A stretch of 44,718 nucleotides of DNA from an uncultured Chitinophagaceae bacterium (GCA_938017685.1 CALIIL010000021.1:1-44718); one strand, 5' to 3'. Counted from the first letter of the stretch, positions 1-8,933 are shown. Notes: a model not told the origin generated them from the sequence alone. Translations and numbers: made by a program.

Positions 1-81
1 GCCTAGCTCTTTAATATCTGTTATTACAAAATAAGCTAGAATGCCAGATGGAAGAAAGTGTGATATAAAATGTTCTGCCAA
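1..81 (-). CDS. Partial transposase N-terminus, ISAon1-like (runs off left edge)
   Basis: A minus-strand frame opens with TTG at 81-79, directly after an in-frame TAA, and stays open to base 1 (27 codons). The residues include LPSGILAYF and then ITDIKELG. This resembles the start of the N-terminal protein of ISAon1-family transposases, which typically begin with a leucine-proline-x-glycine then a YF motif. The assignment comes from memory of the family and from only 27 residues. The rest of the element would lie outside the window. It could also be a decayed fragment. Confidence 0.4.
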   Translation of the reverse strand, partial: MAEHFISHFLPSGILAYFVITDIKELG

Positions 82-219
82 ATCTTAAAATTTAACCCCA
101 AAGATAATTTACTCCCCACAGTTATCACGTGATCCATTTTAATTACTATTGATCAATGCTATTCTTTTAACTTCACTTTAGAATATTCAATTCTACATTA
201 GAGTTTTAAAATAAAATAA

Positions 220-948
220 ATGAAACAATTTAATTTAGTGCTTATCCTTATTATGTGTTTACTTAATTCTTGCGATGCGCAGCATAATGACCTACAAGAA
301 ATTATCATTGACGATAACACCATTATTAAAAATGATAAAGGTGAAAAAATTGACATGGAAGCCTTTATGACAAAAATAAGTTCAGGCGATTGGATTGATG
401 AACCTGTATTGGACAAAAATGGTAAGCTGTCTTACTTACAATTAAGAAGAACAACTGCCGAAGAAAAAAAACAAATGCTTTCTGAAATGCAAATGATGCC
501 AGAATCAAATATGGTCGGCAAGAAGGCGCCAGACTTTAAACTGACGGATATCAACGGTAATGAACTATCCTCAAAAAATGCAATCGGAAAAATTATTGTG
601 TTGAATTTTTGGTTCACATCTTGTAAACCGTGCATTCAAGAATTACCCGAACTAAATGAAGTATATGAAAAGTACAAAAATAATCCTGAAGTTGTTTTTG
701 GCTCAGTAACCTTTGACAAAAAGGAAACAGTAAATAAGTTCTTAAAAAAATATGCTATTAGTTATCCCGTCTTTACTGATGTAAATGATTTAATTACCAA
801 AGATTTTGAAGTTAATTCATACCCAACGAATATTATCATAGATAAATCAGGTGCATATAGCCAATATATTGTTGGTGGTATTGATGGTATTGGTGCTATG
901 ATTAGGCAGGCTATTGAAGATGAATTAAATCCAGTACTTACGAAATAA
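220..948 (+). CDS. TlpA-like thioredoxin-fold lipoprotein
   Basis: The 242-residue protein begins with a lipoprotein signal whose lipobox cysteine is Cys18 (LNSC), so it is probably anchored in a membrane facing the periplasm. An N-terminal region of about 80 residues has no recognisable domain. From about residue 98 there is an AhpC/TSA-thioredoxin fold with the active site CKPC at 135-138, preceded by NFWF, and the cis-proline in YPTN at Pro202. This is the layout of TlpA/ResA-type thiol-disulfide oxidoreductases, which reduce or reshuffle periplasmic cysteines. It is a single-gene unit, with no partner nearby that reveals its substrate. The ATG at 220 is preceded by AT-rich sequence without a Shine-Dalgarno motif, as is usual in Bacteroidota. 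Confidence 0.85.
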   Translation: MKQFNLVLILIMCLLNSCDAQHNDLQEIIIDDNTIIKNDKGEKIDMEAFMTKISSGDWIDEPVLDKNGKLSYLQLRRTTAEEKKQMLSEMQMMPESNMVGKKAPDFKLTDINGNELSSKNAIGKIIVLNFWFTSCKPCIQELPELNEVYEKYKNNPEVVFGSVTFDKKETVNKFLKKYAISYPVFTDVNDLITKDFEVNSYPTNIIIDKSGAYSQYIVGGIDGIGAMIRQAIEDELNPVLTK

Positions 949-1003
949 TTCATTCTATTTCTATACAGAACAATTCAACATTTAGTTTTAGTTAATTTAT
1001 TCA

Positions 1004-1957
1004 TTATTTGTAATTCGTTCTTATCATTTGACTAGTGTCTGCACTAAATCCTGAGAAGTTGCCTATTCCATTTATTATATTATTATGAATAATTACGACT
1101 TCACTCAGAGATACATTGTCTGTCAGATAGCTTTGGTTTGATGTATAATAGTACTTAAAATAATTCTCACTCACTGTATTAATAATCAGTCTTGATTCTA
1201 AATAAGTGTTAGAAGCGTTTATAAGAAAATTCTTAACTTGAAATTCAATTTTTTTTCCATTGCTGCCAATTTCATTATCGTCTAACATAAAACCATAAAA
1301 ACCACTACCCAGATTTAGTGCAAAAGGTTCTGATGGGTTAGAAATATATGTGAATGGGTTTTCAAAAAAGATTAATGCATTCGCCCAATCAGAATAGAAT
1401 TTAAGTGTATCAGAACCATTCAAGGTCCAGTTAACAAAACGTTCTTCAAAACGAATATGATAGTAACTTTTTTCAATATTTTTTTTCTTTAAGTTTAAGG
1501 AATAAGTAATAAACTCAGTCGACGAGTCAACATTTTGTGGTCCTTGAAAGTTAGAAACACTGGCGTTCGCTTTTGGAATTATATCTGAGCTCCTAATTTC
1601 TTTTTCATAACCAGGAATAAGGACCTTCACGGAGTATTTATTCTCTTCTTTAAAATCTTTGAAACGACTTGCATAATAGGGCGCATTAACTGAAGTTAAT
1701 TTGTAAGCTAATTCTTCGATAAAGTTATCATTTTCGAATAATTGTACTTGAGCATTATCTACATACGCTATATTACTGGTATCATTAAGGAATTGACTTT
1801 TTGATATATATACACGGCAGCTATCATCTTGTTGTATTAATGCATTAACTACATATTGGTTTTCCTTAATATTTAAATTAATATCTTTTTGTTTAAGACA
1901 AGAATGCAAAAAAATAGTGCTGGCAAACAAGAGTAGAAATTTATTTAGTTTTCCCAT
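1004..1957 (-). CDS. DUF4249 family outer-membrane lipoprotein, TonB partner
   Basis: The 317-residue protein has a lipoprotein signal (FLHSC, Cys20) followed by a beta-rich region typical of DUF4249: a short N-terminal strand (YVVNALIQQ), an early Ig-like section on binding and display, and a C-terminal section ending near the outer membrane. DUF4249 proteins are nearly always encoded just after a TonB receptor in Bacteroidota and are thought to be surface lipoproteins that help capture its ligand. Its ATG lies 17 bases inside the end of the receptor gene, so the two are probably translationally coupled. It is the last gene of the sigma-FecR-TonB operon. The ligand is unknown. Confidence 0.8.
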   Translation of the reverse strand: MGKLNKFLLLFASTIFLHSCLKQKDINLNIKENQYVVNALIQQDDSCRVYISKSQFLNDTSNIAYVDNAQVQLFENDNFIEELAYKLTSVNAPYYASRFKDFKEENKYSVKVLIPGYEKEIRSSDIIPKANASVSNFQGPQNVDSSTEFITYSLNLKKKNIEKSYYHIRFEERFVNWTLNGSDTLKFYSDWANALIFFENPFTYISNPSEPFALNLGSGFYGFMLDDNEIGSNGKKIEFQVKNFLINASNTYLESRLIINTVSENYFKYYYTSNQSYLTDNVSLSEVVIIHNNIINGIGNFSGFSADTSQMIRTNYK

Positions 1958-4607
1958 AAAGTTTTAATTTGTAACCGATACTTGGCATAAAAGGAAATAA
2001 AGCATTCTCCTTATACTTGGATACTAAATTACCATTTTCAATTTCAAAATTACGAGAAATGAATACAGTATTAAATTGATTATAAACATTATAAATATTA
2101 AAATGAAATGAATGCTCCCCCCATTTTGTTGGCTTAGTATAATTCATGCTTACATCTAACCGATGGTAATCACGCATTCTATAATTGTTCCGTTCACCAA
2201 AATAAATATTTTGCGGCTTCAATAATCCAATCATATTGCTAGTATTTAAGTTTAATGCATACTGATTAGAAGGTATACTCGTAGTGCCTCCACTAGTGTA
2301 CACCCAGCTGGTACTGATATTAAAATGTTTAGAAAAAGAATGGATTAAAACCGCTGAAAAATCATGTCGATGATCATATATATAAGGATATACTTTACCA
2401 CTGTTTATTTCGGCAAACTGCCTTGTTGTTTTCGAAAGCGTATAACCGATCCAACCAGTTGTCTTACCTTTTCTCTTTTGAATGAAGAGTTCTATTCCTT
2501 TGGATTGGCCATTACCTGTGGTAATTTTCTCTTGTACTGTAAATGAATTCTGAAGATAAGAGGCGCCTTCACGATAAGCAATAAGTTGTTTTGAATGTTT
2601 GTAATAAGCCTCAGCGCTAAGTTGCCAATTTTTATTGGGTTTATAACTCAATTTTGTGGCTACTTGTCTACCCAATTGTGGCTTTATTGCTTGGGTAGGC
2701 AGGATCCATACATCGGTCGGTAATCCAACATTAGAATTCGTTAATAAGTGTAAAAATTGGGCCATTTGAGCATAAGATACATTCCCAGTCAATTTTGAAC
2801 TTATTTTATATTGAACAGAGATACGAGGTTGAATTGACGTGTAGGTTTTTTTATTTACATTATACACTGTGGTGCGCAATCCGCCATTTAGTTGAAATTT
2901 GTTTTTCTTCCATTCATCTTGAACATAAATGTTCAATTCGTTTGCATTAATGTTCTCTTCACTTCGTTCAATTTGAATTTCATTATTATCTACTATTCTA
3001 GAATTGGAAGATGGTTGAAATGTATGATTCGTGAGATTTGCACCAAATACAACGTAATGATTAGGATTGAGGTAGTAATTTAAATCAGCTTTGATTGATT
3101 TATCACTGATTGTGGCCGCTAGATTATAATCCTCGCTACTTTCTGATATGTTAAAATTATTTTTAGAAAACGTATTCGTATTGGTTTCGTACTTTGACAA
3201 AGCGAAGGAAAAATTAGAAATAAGCTTATTATTAAAAATGTGTTGCCATCTCGTTGAGGCTAATTTATTGCCGTATTTTAATTTGTTCATCGAACTGCTT
3301 TTATATGGCTCTCCCGTCAATATTTGATCATACTTAAAATTATCTTCCCCGGCGTAGACACTTAGAAATACTCTATTGTTCTGATTTAATTTGTAATTCA
3401 ATTTGGCATTAAAATCATAAAAGTTGAATTTTGACTTATTGCTATCTGTTCCATAAGTAGTTTCTAAAACCTCCCACTTATTTAAATAAATATCTGTAAG
3501 ACTGCGCCTAAAGCTTACAATAAAAGAACCTTTATCCTTTTTTAGTGGTCCTTCAACCGTAAGTTTTGAAACCAATGGATTAAAAGATGCACTTATTGTA
3601 TTCCTTTTCTTGTTCCCATTTTTCATATTTACATCTAATACCGAGGATAATCGGCCACCATACTGGGCTTTAAACCCACCCTTACTAAGTGTTACTTCAT
3701 TAATAATATCACTATTAAATATAGATTGAAACCCAAATAAATGCGTAGGATTATATATGGTTACACCGTCTAGCAAGATTAGATTTTCCTCGGGTGCTCC
3801 CCCTCGAACAAAAAGACCGGTACTAGTTTCTGTACCACTTTTAACACCGGGTAAATATTGTAGTGCACGGATCGGATCATGCTCGCCAGCTAAAGTTGGC
3901 AATAAATTTATTGTGTTCGGTTTTATAGTAAATTGCGCATCCATTATATCTTCATTATCATTCTTAATTATTATTTTCTTTAATGTATTATTTTGGTTCA
4001 TGTCAATATTTAGCCTCCTATTTGCGTTCAGGCTTAATTCAACCTTTTTTTTTGCAAATCCTACATAAGAGACAATAAAACTATAAGATGCTTCGGGCAG
4101 TGTTAGGCTGAAATATCCATGGGCATCAGTACGTGCTCCTACCTTTTTTTTAGCATCAAAAATATTGGCTCCTATAAGTACTTCGCCATTTGAGCTATCG
4201 CTTATAAACCCACTGAGTGTATATTTTACTTGCGTTAAGGGTTCCTTTTTTTTAAATAAAAGTATTTTGTCTTTTCTAATCTGATAGCTAATATTGGTTC
4301 CTAGCAGTACTTGTTCTATAGCTGTTTCAATAGCTACCTTGGATAAATTGATGGTTACAAATATTCCTTTGACAGTTTCATTTTTATAGGCTAGCGTTAT
4401 AAAACTTTGCGCCTCAATACTTTTAAGAACTTTTTTTAAAGGTTCATTTTTTACTGATATACTTATGTTTTTATCTGAAACCTTTTGTGCTGATAAATGT
4501 ACTGAGCCAAAGAGGAAAAATAGAAAAAGGCAAAACTGCCATGCGTTTTTAGCGAACTTATCGGTCTTTACTTTTTTTGAGTAAATAGGAACTTGGACTT
4601 TGGTCAA
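1941..4607 (-). CDS. TonB-dependent receptor with STN signalling domain
   Basis: This 888-residue outer-membrane receptor has, in order, a signal peptide (hydrophobic stretch about residues 23-40), an STN domain (about 47-115) that in this class contacts FecR, a carboxypeptidase-regulatory-like domain (about 118-205), a plug (about 235-335, containing FVRGGAPEENLILLDG and GGRLSSVLDV) and a beta barrel to the C-terminus. The STN domain together with upstream fecR and an ECF sigma gene marks a cell-surface signalling transducer. The only plausible start is TTG at 4607, because an in-frame TAA lies just upstream and no ATG precedes the signal peptide. It overlaps the 3' end of fecR by 50 bases. 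The substrate cannot be deduced. Confidence 0.88.
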   Translation of the reverse strand: MTKVQVPIYSKKVKTDKFAKNAWQFCLFLFFLFGSVHLSAQKVSDKNISISVKNEPLKKVLKSIEAQSFITLAYKNETVKGIFVTINLSKVAIETAIEQVLLGTNISYQIRKDKILLFKKKEPLTQVKYTLSGFISDSSNGEVLIGANIFDAKKKVGARTDAHGYFSLTLPEASYSFIVSYVGFAKKKVELSLNANRRLNIDMNQNNTLKKIIIKNDNEDIMDAQFTIKPNTINLLPTLAGEHDPIRALQYLPGVKSGTETSTGLFVRGGAPEENLILLDGVTIYNPTHLFGFQSIFNSDIINEVTLSKGGFKAQYGGRLSSVLDVNMKNGNKKRNTISASFNPLVSKLTVEGPLKKDKGSFIVSFRRSLTDIYLNKWEVLETTYGTDSNKSKFNFYDFNAKLNYKLNQNNRVFLSVYAGEDNFKYDQILTGEPYKSSSMNKLKYGNKLASTRWQHIFNNKLISNFSFALSKYETNTNTFSKNNFNISESSEDYNLAATISDKSIKADLNYYLNPNHYVVFGANLTNHTFQPSSNSRIVDNNEIQIERSEENINANELNIYVQDEWKKNKFQLNGGLRTTVYNVNKKTYTSIQPRISVQYKISSKLTGNVSYAQMAQFLHLLTNSNVGLPTDVWILPTQAIKPQLGRQVATKLSYKPNKNWQLSAEAYYKHSKQLIAYREGASYLQNSFTVQEKITTGNGQSKGIELFIQKRKGKTTGWIGYTLSKTTRQFAEINSGKVYPYIYDHRHDFSAVLIHSFSKHFNISTSWVYTSGGTTSIPSNQYALNLNTSNMIGLLKPQNIYFGERNNYRMRDYHRLDVSMNYTKPTKWGEHSFHFNIYNVYNQFNTVFISRNFEIENGNLVSKYKENALFPFMPSIGYKLKLYGKTK

Positions 4608-5547
4608 TTGTTTTTAATTTAAAGGTAAGCTCTAACTCGCTAAATACCTCTTTCAAAGTGTTGTCATTTAAATTAGTGGAGTATATAAGATTTAATATTG
4701 CCGGGTTATCAACCTTTATTTTAACCTTATGTTTTTCTTCAATGGCCGTAATAATTTCACTAAGAGGTCGATCTTCAAATATCAAGTTGGTTTTTGGAAC
4801 TACATGAACCAATGCAGGGTTAAAGGCCTCTTTTGCTAAAGCATTTTCGTTTTTATTAAAAGACCCCATTTCATTTTTCGTCAAAATGACTTCTTCGGAT
4901 TTATCATCTATAACCGCAGTCATACGAACCTTCCCTGAAACACATTGCACAGTAAATTCATTTTTAACTTGGGTATTCACAGTAAAAGAAGTTCCCAAAA
5001 CATCCACTGTGCCCTTTGAAGTATTTATGATAAATGGTCTTGATACATCGCGCTCTATATCAAAAAATGCTAGCCCACTAAAGGCTACTTCCCTCAGGTC
5101 TGCATCGAATCCTTTGGTATAACTAATCTTACAAGGTCCAACTGCATAAGCTTTGGAACCATCGTTGAATACTATGGTATCTTTTTGACCAGATTGAACG
5201 ATCACGGTAATATTGTTAGCTTGGTTATTAAATATAAAATTTACGCCAACAATTATTGCCAAGAAAGCCACAGCAGCCGCTGCTACATACGATACTTTAA
5301 ATCTATAAGACTTTTCTTTAATTTCTAATTGACTTTTAATAGTTTGCCATGCTTTTGAAGTATCTGGCGTGTAAGATTGTTCTTTTTGTGCAACCGATTT
5401 GATATTTGATTTTAAATTTTTTATTTGAGCGTACTGTGCCTTACTACCTGGTTTTGCCAACCACGTATTGAGCTTAATACGCTCTTGAGCATTGAGATTT
5501 GCCTCATCAGCACGTTCTATCAATTCTATAATTTCATCCTCCATCAT
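4558..5547 (-). CDS. FecR family anti-sigma factor
   Basis: The 329-residue protein has a cytoplasmic N-terminal region (about 1-82) expected to hold the ECF sigma factor, one membrane helix (about 86-108, Ala/Val/Ile-rich), a periplasmic FecR domain (about 115-225, with GTSFTV and SGKVRM) and a C-terminal DUF4974 domain (about 255-325) that resembles an STN fold. In FecR systems the receptor's STN domain touches this protein and releases the sigma factor. It lies 46 bases after the sigma gene and overlaps the receptor gene. Two adjacent ATG codons, at 5547 and 5544, are equally possible starts. Confidence 0.88.
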   Translation of the reverse strand: MMEDEIIELIERADEANLNAQERIKLNTWLAKPGSKAQYAQIKNLKSNIKSVAQKEQSYTPDTSKAWQTIKSQLEIKEKSYRFKVSYVAAAAVAFLAIIVGVNFIFNNQANNITVIVQSGQKDTIVFNDGSKAYAVGPCKISYTKGFDADLREVAFSGLAFFDIERDVSRPFIINTSKGTVDVLGTSFTVNTQVKNEFTVQCVSGKVRMTAVIDDKSEEVILTKNEMGSFNKNENALAKEAFNPALVHVVPKTNLIFEDRPLSEIITAIEEKHKVKIKVDNPAILNLIYSTNLNDNTLKEVFSELELTFKLKTIDQSPSSYLLKKSKDR

Positions 5548-5593
5548 GGCATTTCAAGTTATTTTGTAATAAGCCTACTGCTTTTGTCGTATT

Positions 5594-6160
5594 TTATTCA
5601 CCATCCCCCCAAATTTCATTTTCATAAATACATTTTCTCATTAATTTTGTACCTATTGTTATTTGGTTTTCCACTGTTTTTAAAGTAATATCCATTTCTT
5701 CAGCTATTTCTTTTCTTGAATATTCAGAGAAGCGGCTAAGCGAGAAGATTAAACGGCATCGTTTTGGTAATTGCTGTACACATGATCTGATGCGCTGTTC
5801 CGTTTCATTAAAATTTAGTTTGTCATCTACCTTCGTATCATTAGACAAGTGAACAGCATGTAACTCAAAATCAGCAGCCTCAGGCTTTCTTTCTTTTTGC
5901 CTGTAATAATCATACGCCTTGTAAGTTGCGGCTTTGTACAAGTAAGTTTTTAAAGAAGTCTTAATTTCAGTACTCTCTCTATTTTTCCAGAACGCTATAA
6001 AAATATCATTGACCAATTCCTCACTAAGCTCGACTTCCTTTGTAAGATTAAGGAGGTGTCTTACGAGTAAAGGTTGCATCAATTCAAATAATTCTTTAAA
6101 TGCTTTCACATCACCATTTTTTATAGGTAAAATATATTGATTACAATCTAAAACATTCAC
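5594..6160 (-). CDS. ECF RNA polymerase sigma factor, FecI/RpoE-like
   Basis: The 188-residue protein has sigma-70 region 2 (about 20-95, with EELVNDIFIAFWKNR) and region 4 (about 125-180, a helix-turn-helix with SRKEIAEEMDITLKTVENQI). It lacks regions 1 and 3, as ECF sigmas do. It heads the four-gene signalling operon and presumably directs transcription of the receptor genes when FecR is signalled. The start is GTG at 6160; the next Met is residue 28, inside region 2. The gene is divergent from the Big_2 surface protein gene across 83 bases, so both may answer to the same control region. Confidence 0.88.
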   Translation of the reverse strand: MNVLDCNQYILPIKNGDVKAFKELFELMQPLLVRHLLNLTKEVELSEELVNDIFIAFWKNRESTEIKTSLKTYLYKAATYKAYDYYRQKERKPEAADFELHAVHLSNDTKVDDKLNFNETEQRIRSCVQQLPKRCRLIFSLSRFSEYSRKEIAEEMDITLKTVENQITIGTKLMRKCIYENEIWGDGE

Positions 6161-6202
6161 TTGGTAAAAATAAGTTTGAATTTTCTTTTGAAAAATTATT
6201 TT

Positions 6203-6210
6203 TAAATTTG
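6203..6210 (+). promoter_or_regulatory. Candidate -7 element TAAATTTG followed by G7 tract
   Basis: TAAATTTG fits the Bacteroidota -7 consensus TAnnTTTG and lies 33 bases before the ATG of the Big_2 gene. A TTTG at 6175-6178 could be the -33 element, but the 24-base spacing is slightly longer than usual. The G of the element starts a run of seven G (6210-6216), which would fall at or near the transcription start. This is a sequence match only. Confidence 0.35.
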
Positions 6211-6243
6211 GGGGGGCGAAAAAAAATAATCGACTTAATTGGT

Positions 6244-7608
6244 ATGAAAATCATATTGAGGTTTACAGTGATTATTTTAGTTTTTGTATTAGGCGTAAAT
6301 CGATCAAGTAGTGCCGCAGTAGTTTATACTGACATTGCTCCTGATATTGTAAATACTTGTCCACCGTCTATTACTTTTTTTGGAGGAGTAGATATGGATA
6401 ACGACAATAATCCAGAATTAGGTTTTATTTGGACCAATTTGGGTTCAAATTGGAATTTGCGAGGGGTATTACAAGTAACAGGAGCGGAATTGTTACATCT
6501 GCCTGCCAATCTACCGAATGTACCTGCATTTAATTCATTAAACCCTTTAAGCTTAAATGATTCTATTGGTAATGATACATTATTGTTCACTAGCACGGGA
6601 TTAGCCCAACTTAGTGATCCTAGTGGCTTTAGTAATTTTTTATCAATCGGTGATCGCTATATTGGGGTTAAGTTTTTGATTGGTGCTAATATTCATTACG
6701 GCTGGGTATTAGTCAATCTCACATCTACACCGAGCCCTGCTACCATGACTATTAAAAGTTATGCCTACGAAAGCCTACCTAATACGCCTATATTGGCCGG
6801 TGATACTGGAGCCTCTCAAGTTGTCTTGGTAAATAATATTACGGTTAACTCTGCCAGCTCTTCGATTACAACGAACGGGGGTACAATGCAAATGACAGCT
6901 AATGTTTTGCCGGCGAACGCAACCGATAGTAGTGTAAGTTGGTCTGTTAATAATGCCATCGCTACAATAGATACTTCAGGCTTGCTGACAGCAGTTTCTA
7001 ACGGAACAGTTGTTGTAACCGCAACCGCTAACGATGGTTCTAATGTAACTGGTACAAAAACAATTACCATCACAAATCAAATCATCTTAGTTGATTCAAT
7101 AAACGTTACCTCCACTGGTAATACCATTAATACAATGGGAGGAACAATGCAACTAACGGCCAACGTCCTACCAATAAACGCGACAAACAGCAGTGTAACT
7201 TGGTCATTAAATAATACGAATGCCAGTATTGATAATACTGGCTTACTTACTGCGCTTGCCAATGGTACTGTAGTTGTGACCGCTGCGGCTAATGATGGTT
7301 CAAATGTTGTTGGTTCAAAAACAATTTTTATAACCAATCAAACAGCATTATCTGTAACTGATATTTCTAATAACAGTATTAAATTGTTCCCTAATCCAGC
7401 ACAAAATTATATAATACTTGAAGGGCAAGGAATTGAAAGTTATAAATACAAAATTATAAATATGAAGGGCGAAATGGTGAACTCTAACAATACAGTAGGT
7501 AATGGTTTAGTTCGTATTGAAAGCCTTTCACGCGGCATTTATATTTTACATTTATTCGATAAAAATGGTAGAATGGTAAATAGATATAAACTATTAAAAG
7601 ATAAATAA
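6244..7608 (+). CDS. Secreted protein with two Big_2 repeats and T9SS type A tail
   Basis: I start this at ATG 6244 (454 residues) rather than the TTG 36 bases upstream, because the signal peptide (MKIILRF then a hydrophobic run ending SSSAA) begins here. The N-terminal part (about 25-190) is a beta-rich domain with a GDRYIGVKF segment. Two 87-residue Big_2 Ig-like repeats follow, encoded at 6820-7080 and 7081-7341. The C-terminus has FPNPAQNYI and ends in MVNRYKLLKDK, a typical type A sorting domain for T9SS export and surface attachment. It is probably an extracellular or adhesin-like protein. It is divergent from the sigma operon and may belong to its regulon. Confidence 0.82.
   Translation: MKIILRFTVIILVFVLGVNRSSSAAVVYTDIAPDIVNTCPPSITFFGGVDMDNDNNPELGFIWTNLGSNWNLRGVLQVTGAELLHLPANLPNVPAFNSLNPLSLNDSIGNDTLLFTSTGLAQLSDPSGFSNFLSIGDRYIGVKFLIGANIHYGWVLVNLTSTPSPATMTIKSYAYESLPNTPILAGDTGASQVVLVNNITVNSASSSITTNGGTMQMTANVLPANATDSSVSWSVNNAIATIDTSGLLTAVSNGTVVVTATANDGSNVTGTKTITITNQIILVDSINVTSTGNTINTMGGTMQLTANVLPINATNSSVTWSLNNTNASIDNTGLLTALANGTVVVTAAANDGSNVVGSKTIFITNQTALSVTDISNNSIKLFPNPAQNYIILEGQGIESYKYKIINMKGEMVNSNNTVGNGLVRIESLSRGIYILHLFDKNGRMVNRYKLLKDK
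6820..7341 (+). repeat. Tandem pair of 261-bp units encoding Big_2 domains
   Basis: Two adjacent in-frame units of exactly 87 codons align without gaps. By hand alignment, 59 of 87 residues are identical, including GTMQ, TANVL, NGTVVVTA, NDGSNV and the closing TNQ. Many identical residues use different codons, so the repeat is clearer in protein than in DNA. Confidence 0.85.
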
Positions 7609-7728
7609 TTTTTTTAAAAAAAGGAGCCGATTAAAAAATAAAAAGAGAACCCTGAAAAATTCAAAGTGGTAAATTTATTTCATAAAGAATATTTTTTGTT
7701 GAACATTGTCGAATTCATAGATAGGGGA

Positions 7729-7782
7729 AACCAGTTAATTTGAAATGCTGTCTTGCTTTTTCGGATAACTGGTTATTTTTTT
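7729..7782 (+). terminator. Candidate terminator with 9-bp stem and long loop
   Basis: AACCAGTTA (7729-7737) and TAACTGGTT (7766-7774) are perfect reverse complements separated by 28 bases, and the second arm is followed by ATTTTTTT (7775-7782). The stem and T-run suggest a rho-independent terminator for the Big_2 gene, about 120 bases after its stop. The loop is long for a standard terminator, so a regulatory hairpin or operator is also possible. The rest of 7609-7838 is AT-rich with no gene that I can see. Confidence 0.4.
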
Positions 7783-7838
7783 GAATTATTTACATTGGGG
7801 TAATGTAACTTGAACTGTACGTCGGAACCATATTTTTA

Positions 7839-8006
7839 ATGACAAACTCTTTTCAAACATCTCTATTTGAAGATTTAATTAAAAGAGAAGTGCCCAAATT
7901 TTCCTTGAATTGGTTCGGTAATCGTGTAATAGGGGGCGCAGCAAATACAAAGGATTTAGTTGATTTAGCTGAAACCCTTTCTTTTTATCTGAAAGAATGG
8001 TCATAG
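7839..8006 (+). CDS. Small hypothetical protein, 55 residues
   Basis: An ATG-initiated frame of 55 codons ends in TAG at 8004-8006, seven bases before the stop of the convergent AraC gene. The product starts MTNSFQTSLFEDLIKREVPK and ends FYLKEWS. It is predicted soluble, with mixed charge and two likely amphipathic helices, and I do not recognise it. It fills most of an otherwise empty 405-base gap, and its composition looks protein-like rather than random. No clear Shine-Dalgarno or TAnnTTTG element lies just upstream. It could be spurious or the remnant of a longer gene. Confidence 0.4.
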   Translation: MTNSFQTSLFEDLIKREVPKFSLNWFGNRVIGGAANTKDLVDLAETLSFYLKEWS

Positions 8007-8013
8007 CAATCAT

Positions 8014-8835
8014 TTAGTGACTTTTTCTAAAGCTTAATGGCGTGCAGTTAGCATGTCTTTTGAAAAAACGGTTGAAATAGGCAACATCCTCAAAGCCACA
8101 ATCAAAGGCTATTTCTTTTACTTGCTTCTCTGTATATACTAGCATACGTTTTGCCTTTAGCATCTTTTCGTTATGCAATAATTGTAAGGCTGTTTGACCA
8201 TATTGCTCTTTACACAATGTATTTAATCGAGCGCTTGTAATCCCTATCTTGGATGTATAATCCTCTATTGTTTTAAGTTCATGTTCTTTAAGCAATTGAT
8301 TAAATTGGATCAATTCTTTTGCTTCAGGTTTTATATTTTCAATTTCTTGGGTGGGCTTATATATGTTTCTTACTTGTGTAAGTAAGGCAAATAGTAAATA
8401 TTTACTCAACTCGAAGCTTTCTGTTTGTATCGCTTCTTTTATTTGAATGATTAAAGAATTTAGAGAAAGAAAATCAGCGTCGGTTAAATCGTGAATAGGG
8501 TATGCGCCATTTTTAAAAAAAGAAAAAGAGGCTAGTAATTTTAATTCGCTTTCTGAGCTTCCGAAAATTGCTTCAGGAAAAAGTAATACACCACCAATTA
8601 CATTAGAGGTAAAATCCACTTTGTGTACACGTCCTTTTCCAACGAAGTGTAGGCTCTTTTTTTTAGCTTTATATGTTTCAAAATCTATTTCGTGCTGACC
8701 CTCTACATGTTCTAAAAACATGAATTGATAATAATCATGACGATGAGCATGTTCTGTATTTCCCGCAACAATTTTAATGTCACGCCATTTAATAAAGAGC
8801 TTATTTTTATCTAGACTATGCAGCGGTATTTGCAT
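8014..8835 (-). CDS. AraC family transcriptional regulator
   Basis: The 273-residue protein has an N-terminal cupin-like sensing domain (about 15-110, with the HAHRHDYYQF metal/ligand-type motif) and a C-terminal AraC double helix-turn-helix (about 170-270), ending in the family signature VKEIAFDCGFEDVAYFNRFF and then TPLSFR. Such proteins bind DNA in response to a small ligand. It lies 98 bases downstream of the second DUF4249 gene on the same strand, so it may control the TonB/DUF4249 pair above it or be transcribed separately. Its targets and ligand are not evident. Confidence 0.87.
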   Translation of the reverse strand: MQIPLHSLDKNKLFIKWRDIKIVAGNTEHAHRHDYYQFMFLEHVEGQHEIDFETYKAKKKSLHFVGKGRVHKVDFTSNVIGGVLLFPEAIFGSSESELKLLASFSFFKNGAYPIHDLTDADFLSLNSLIIQIKEAIQTESFELSKYLLFALLTQVRNIYKPTQEIENIKPEAKELIQFNQLLKEHELKTIEDYTSKIGITSARLNTLCKEQYGQTALQLLHNEKMLKAKRMLVYTEKQVKEIAFDCGFEDVAYFNRFFKRHANCTPLSFRKSH

Positions 8836-8933
8836 AGATTAAATATACCCAATTATATATTGATGCGATTGCACTATTTATAGGATTGATTGGATTATTT
8901 AGTACAAGACTAATATAATAACCTAAAGGTATT

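Noticed and set aside
6208-6243. TTG start of the Big_2 gene giving 12 more residues
   Set aside because: It would read through the G7 tract; the signal peptide begins at ATG 6244 and nothing supports the longer form.
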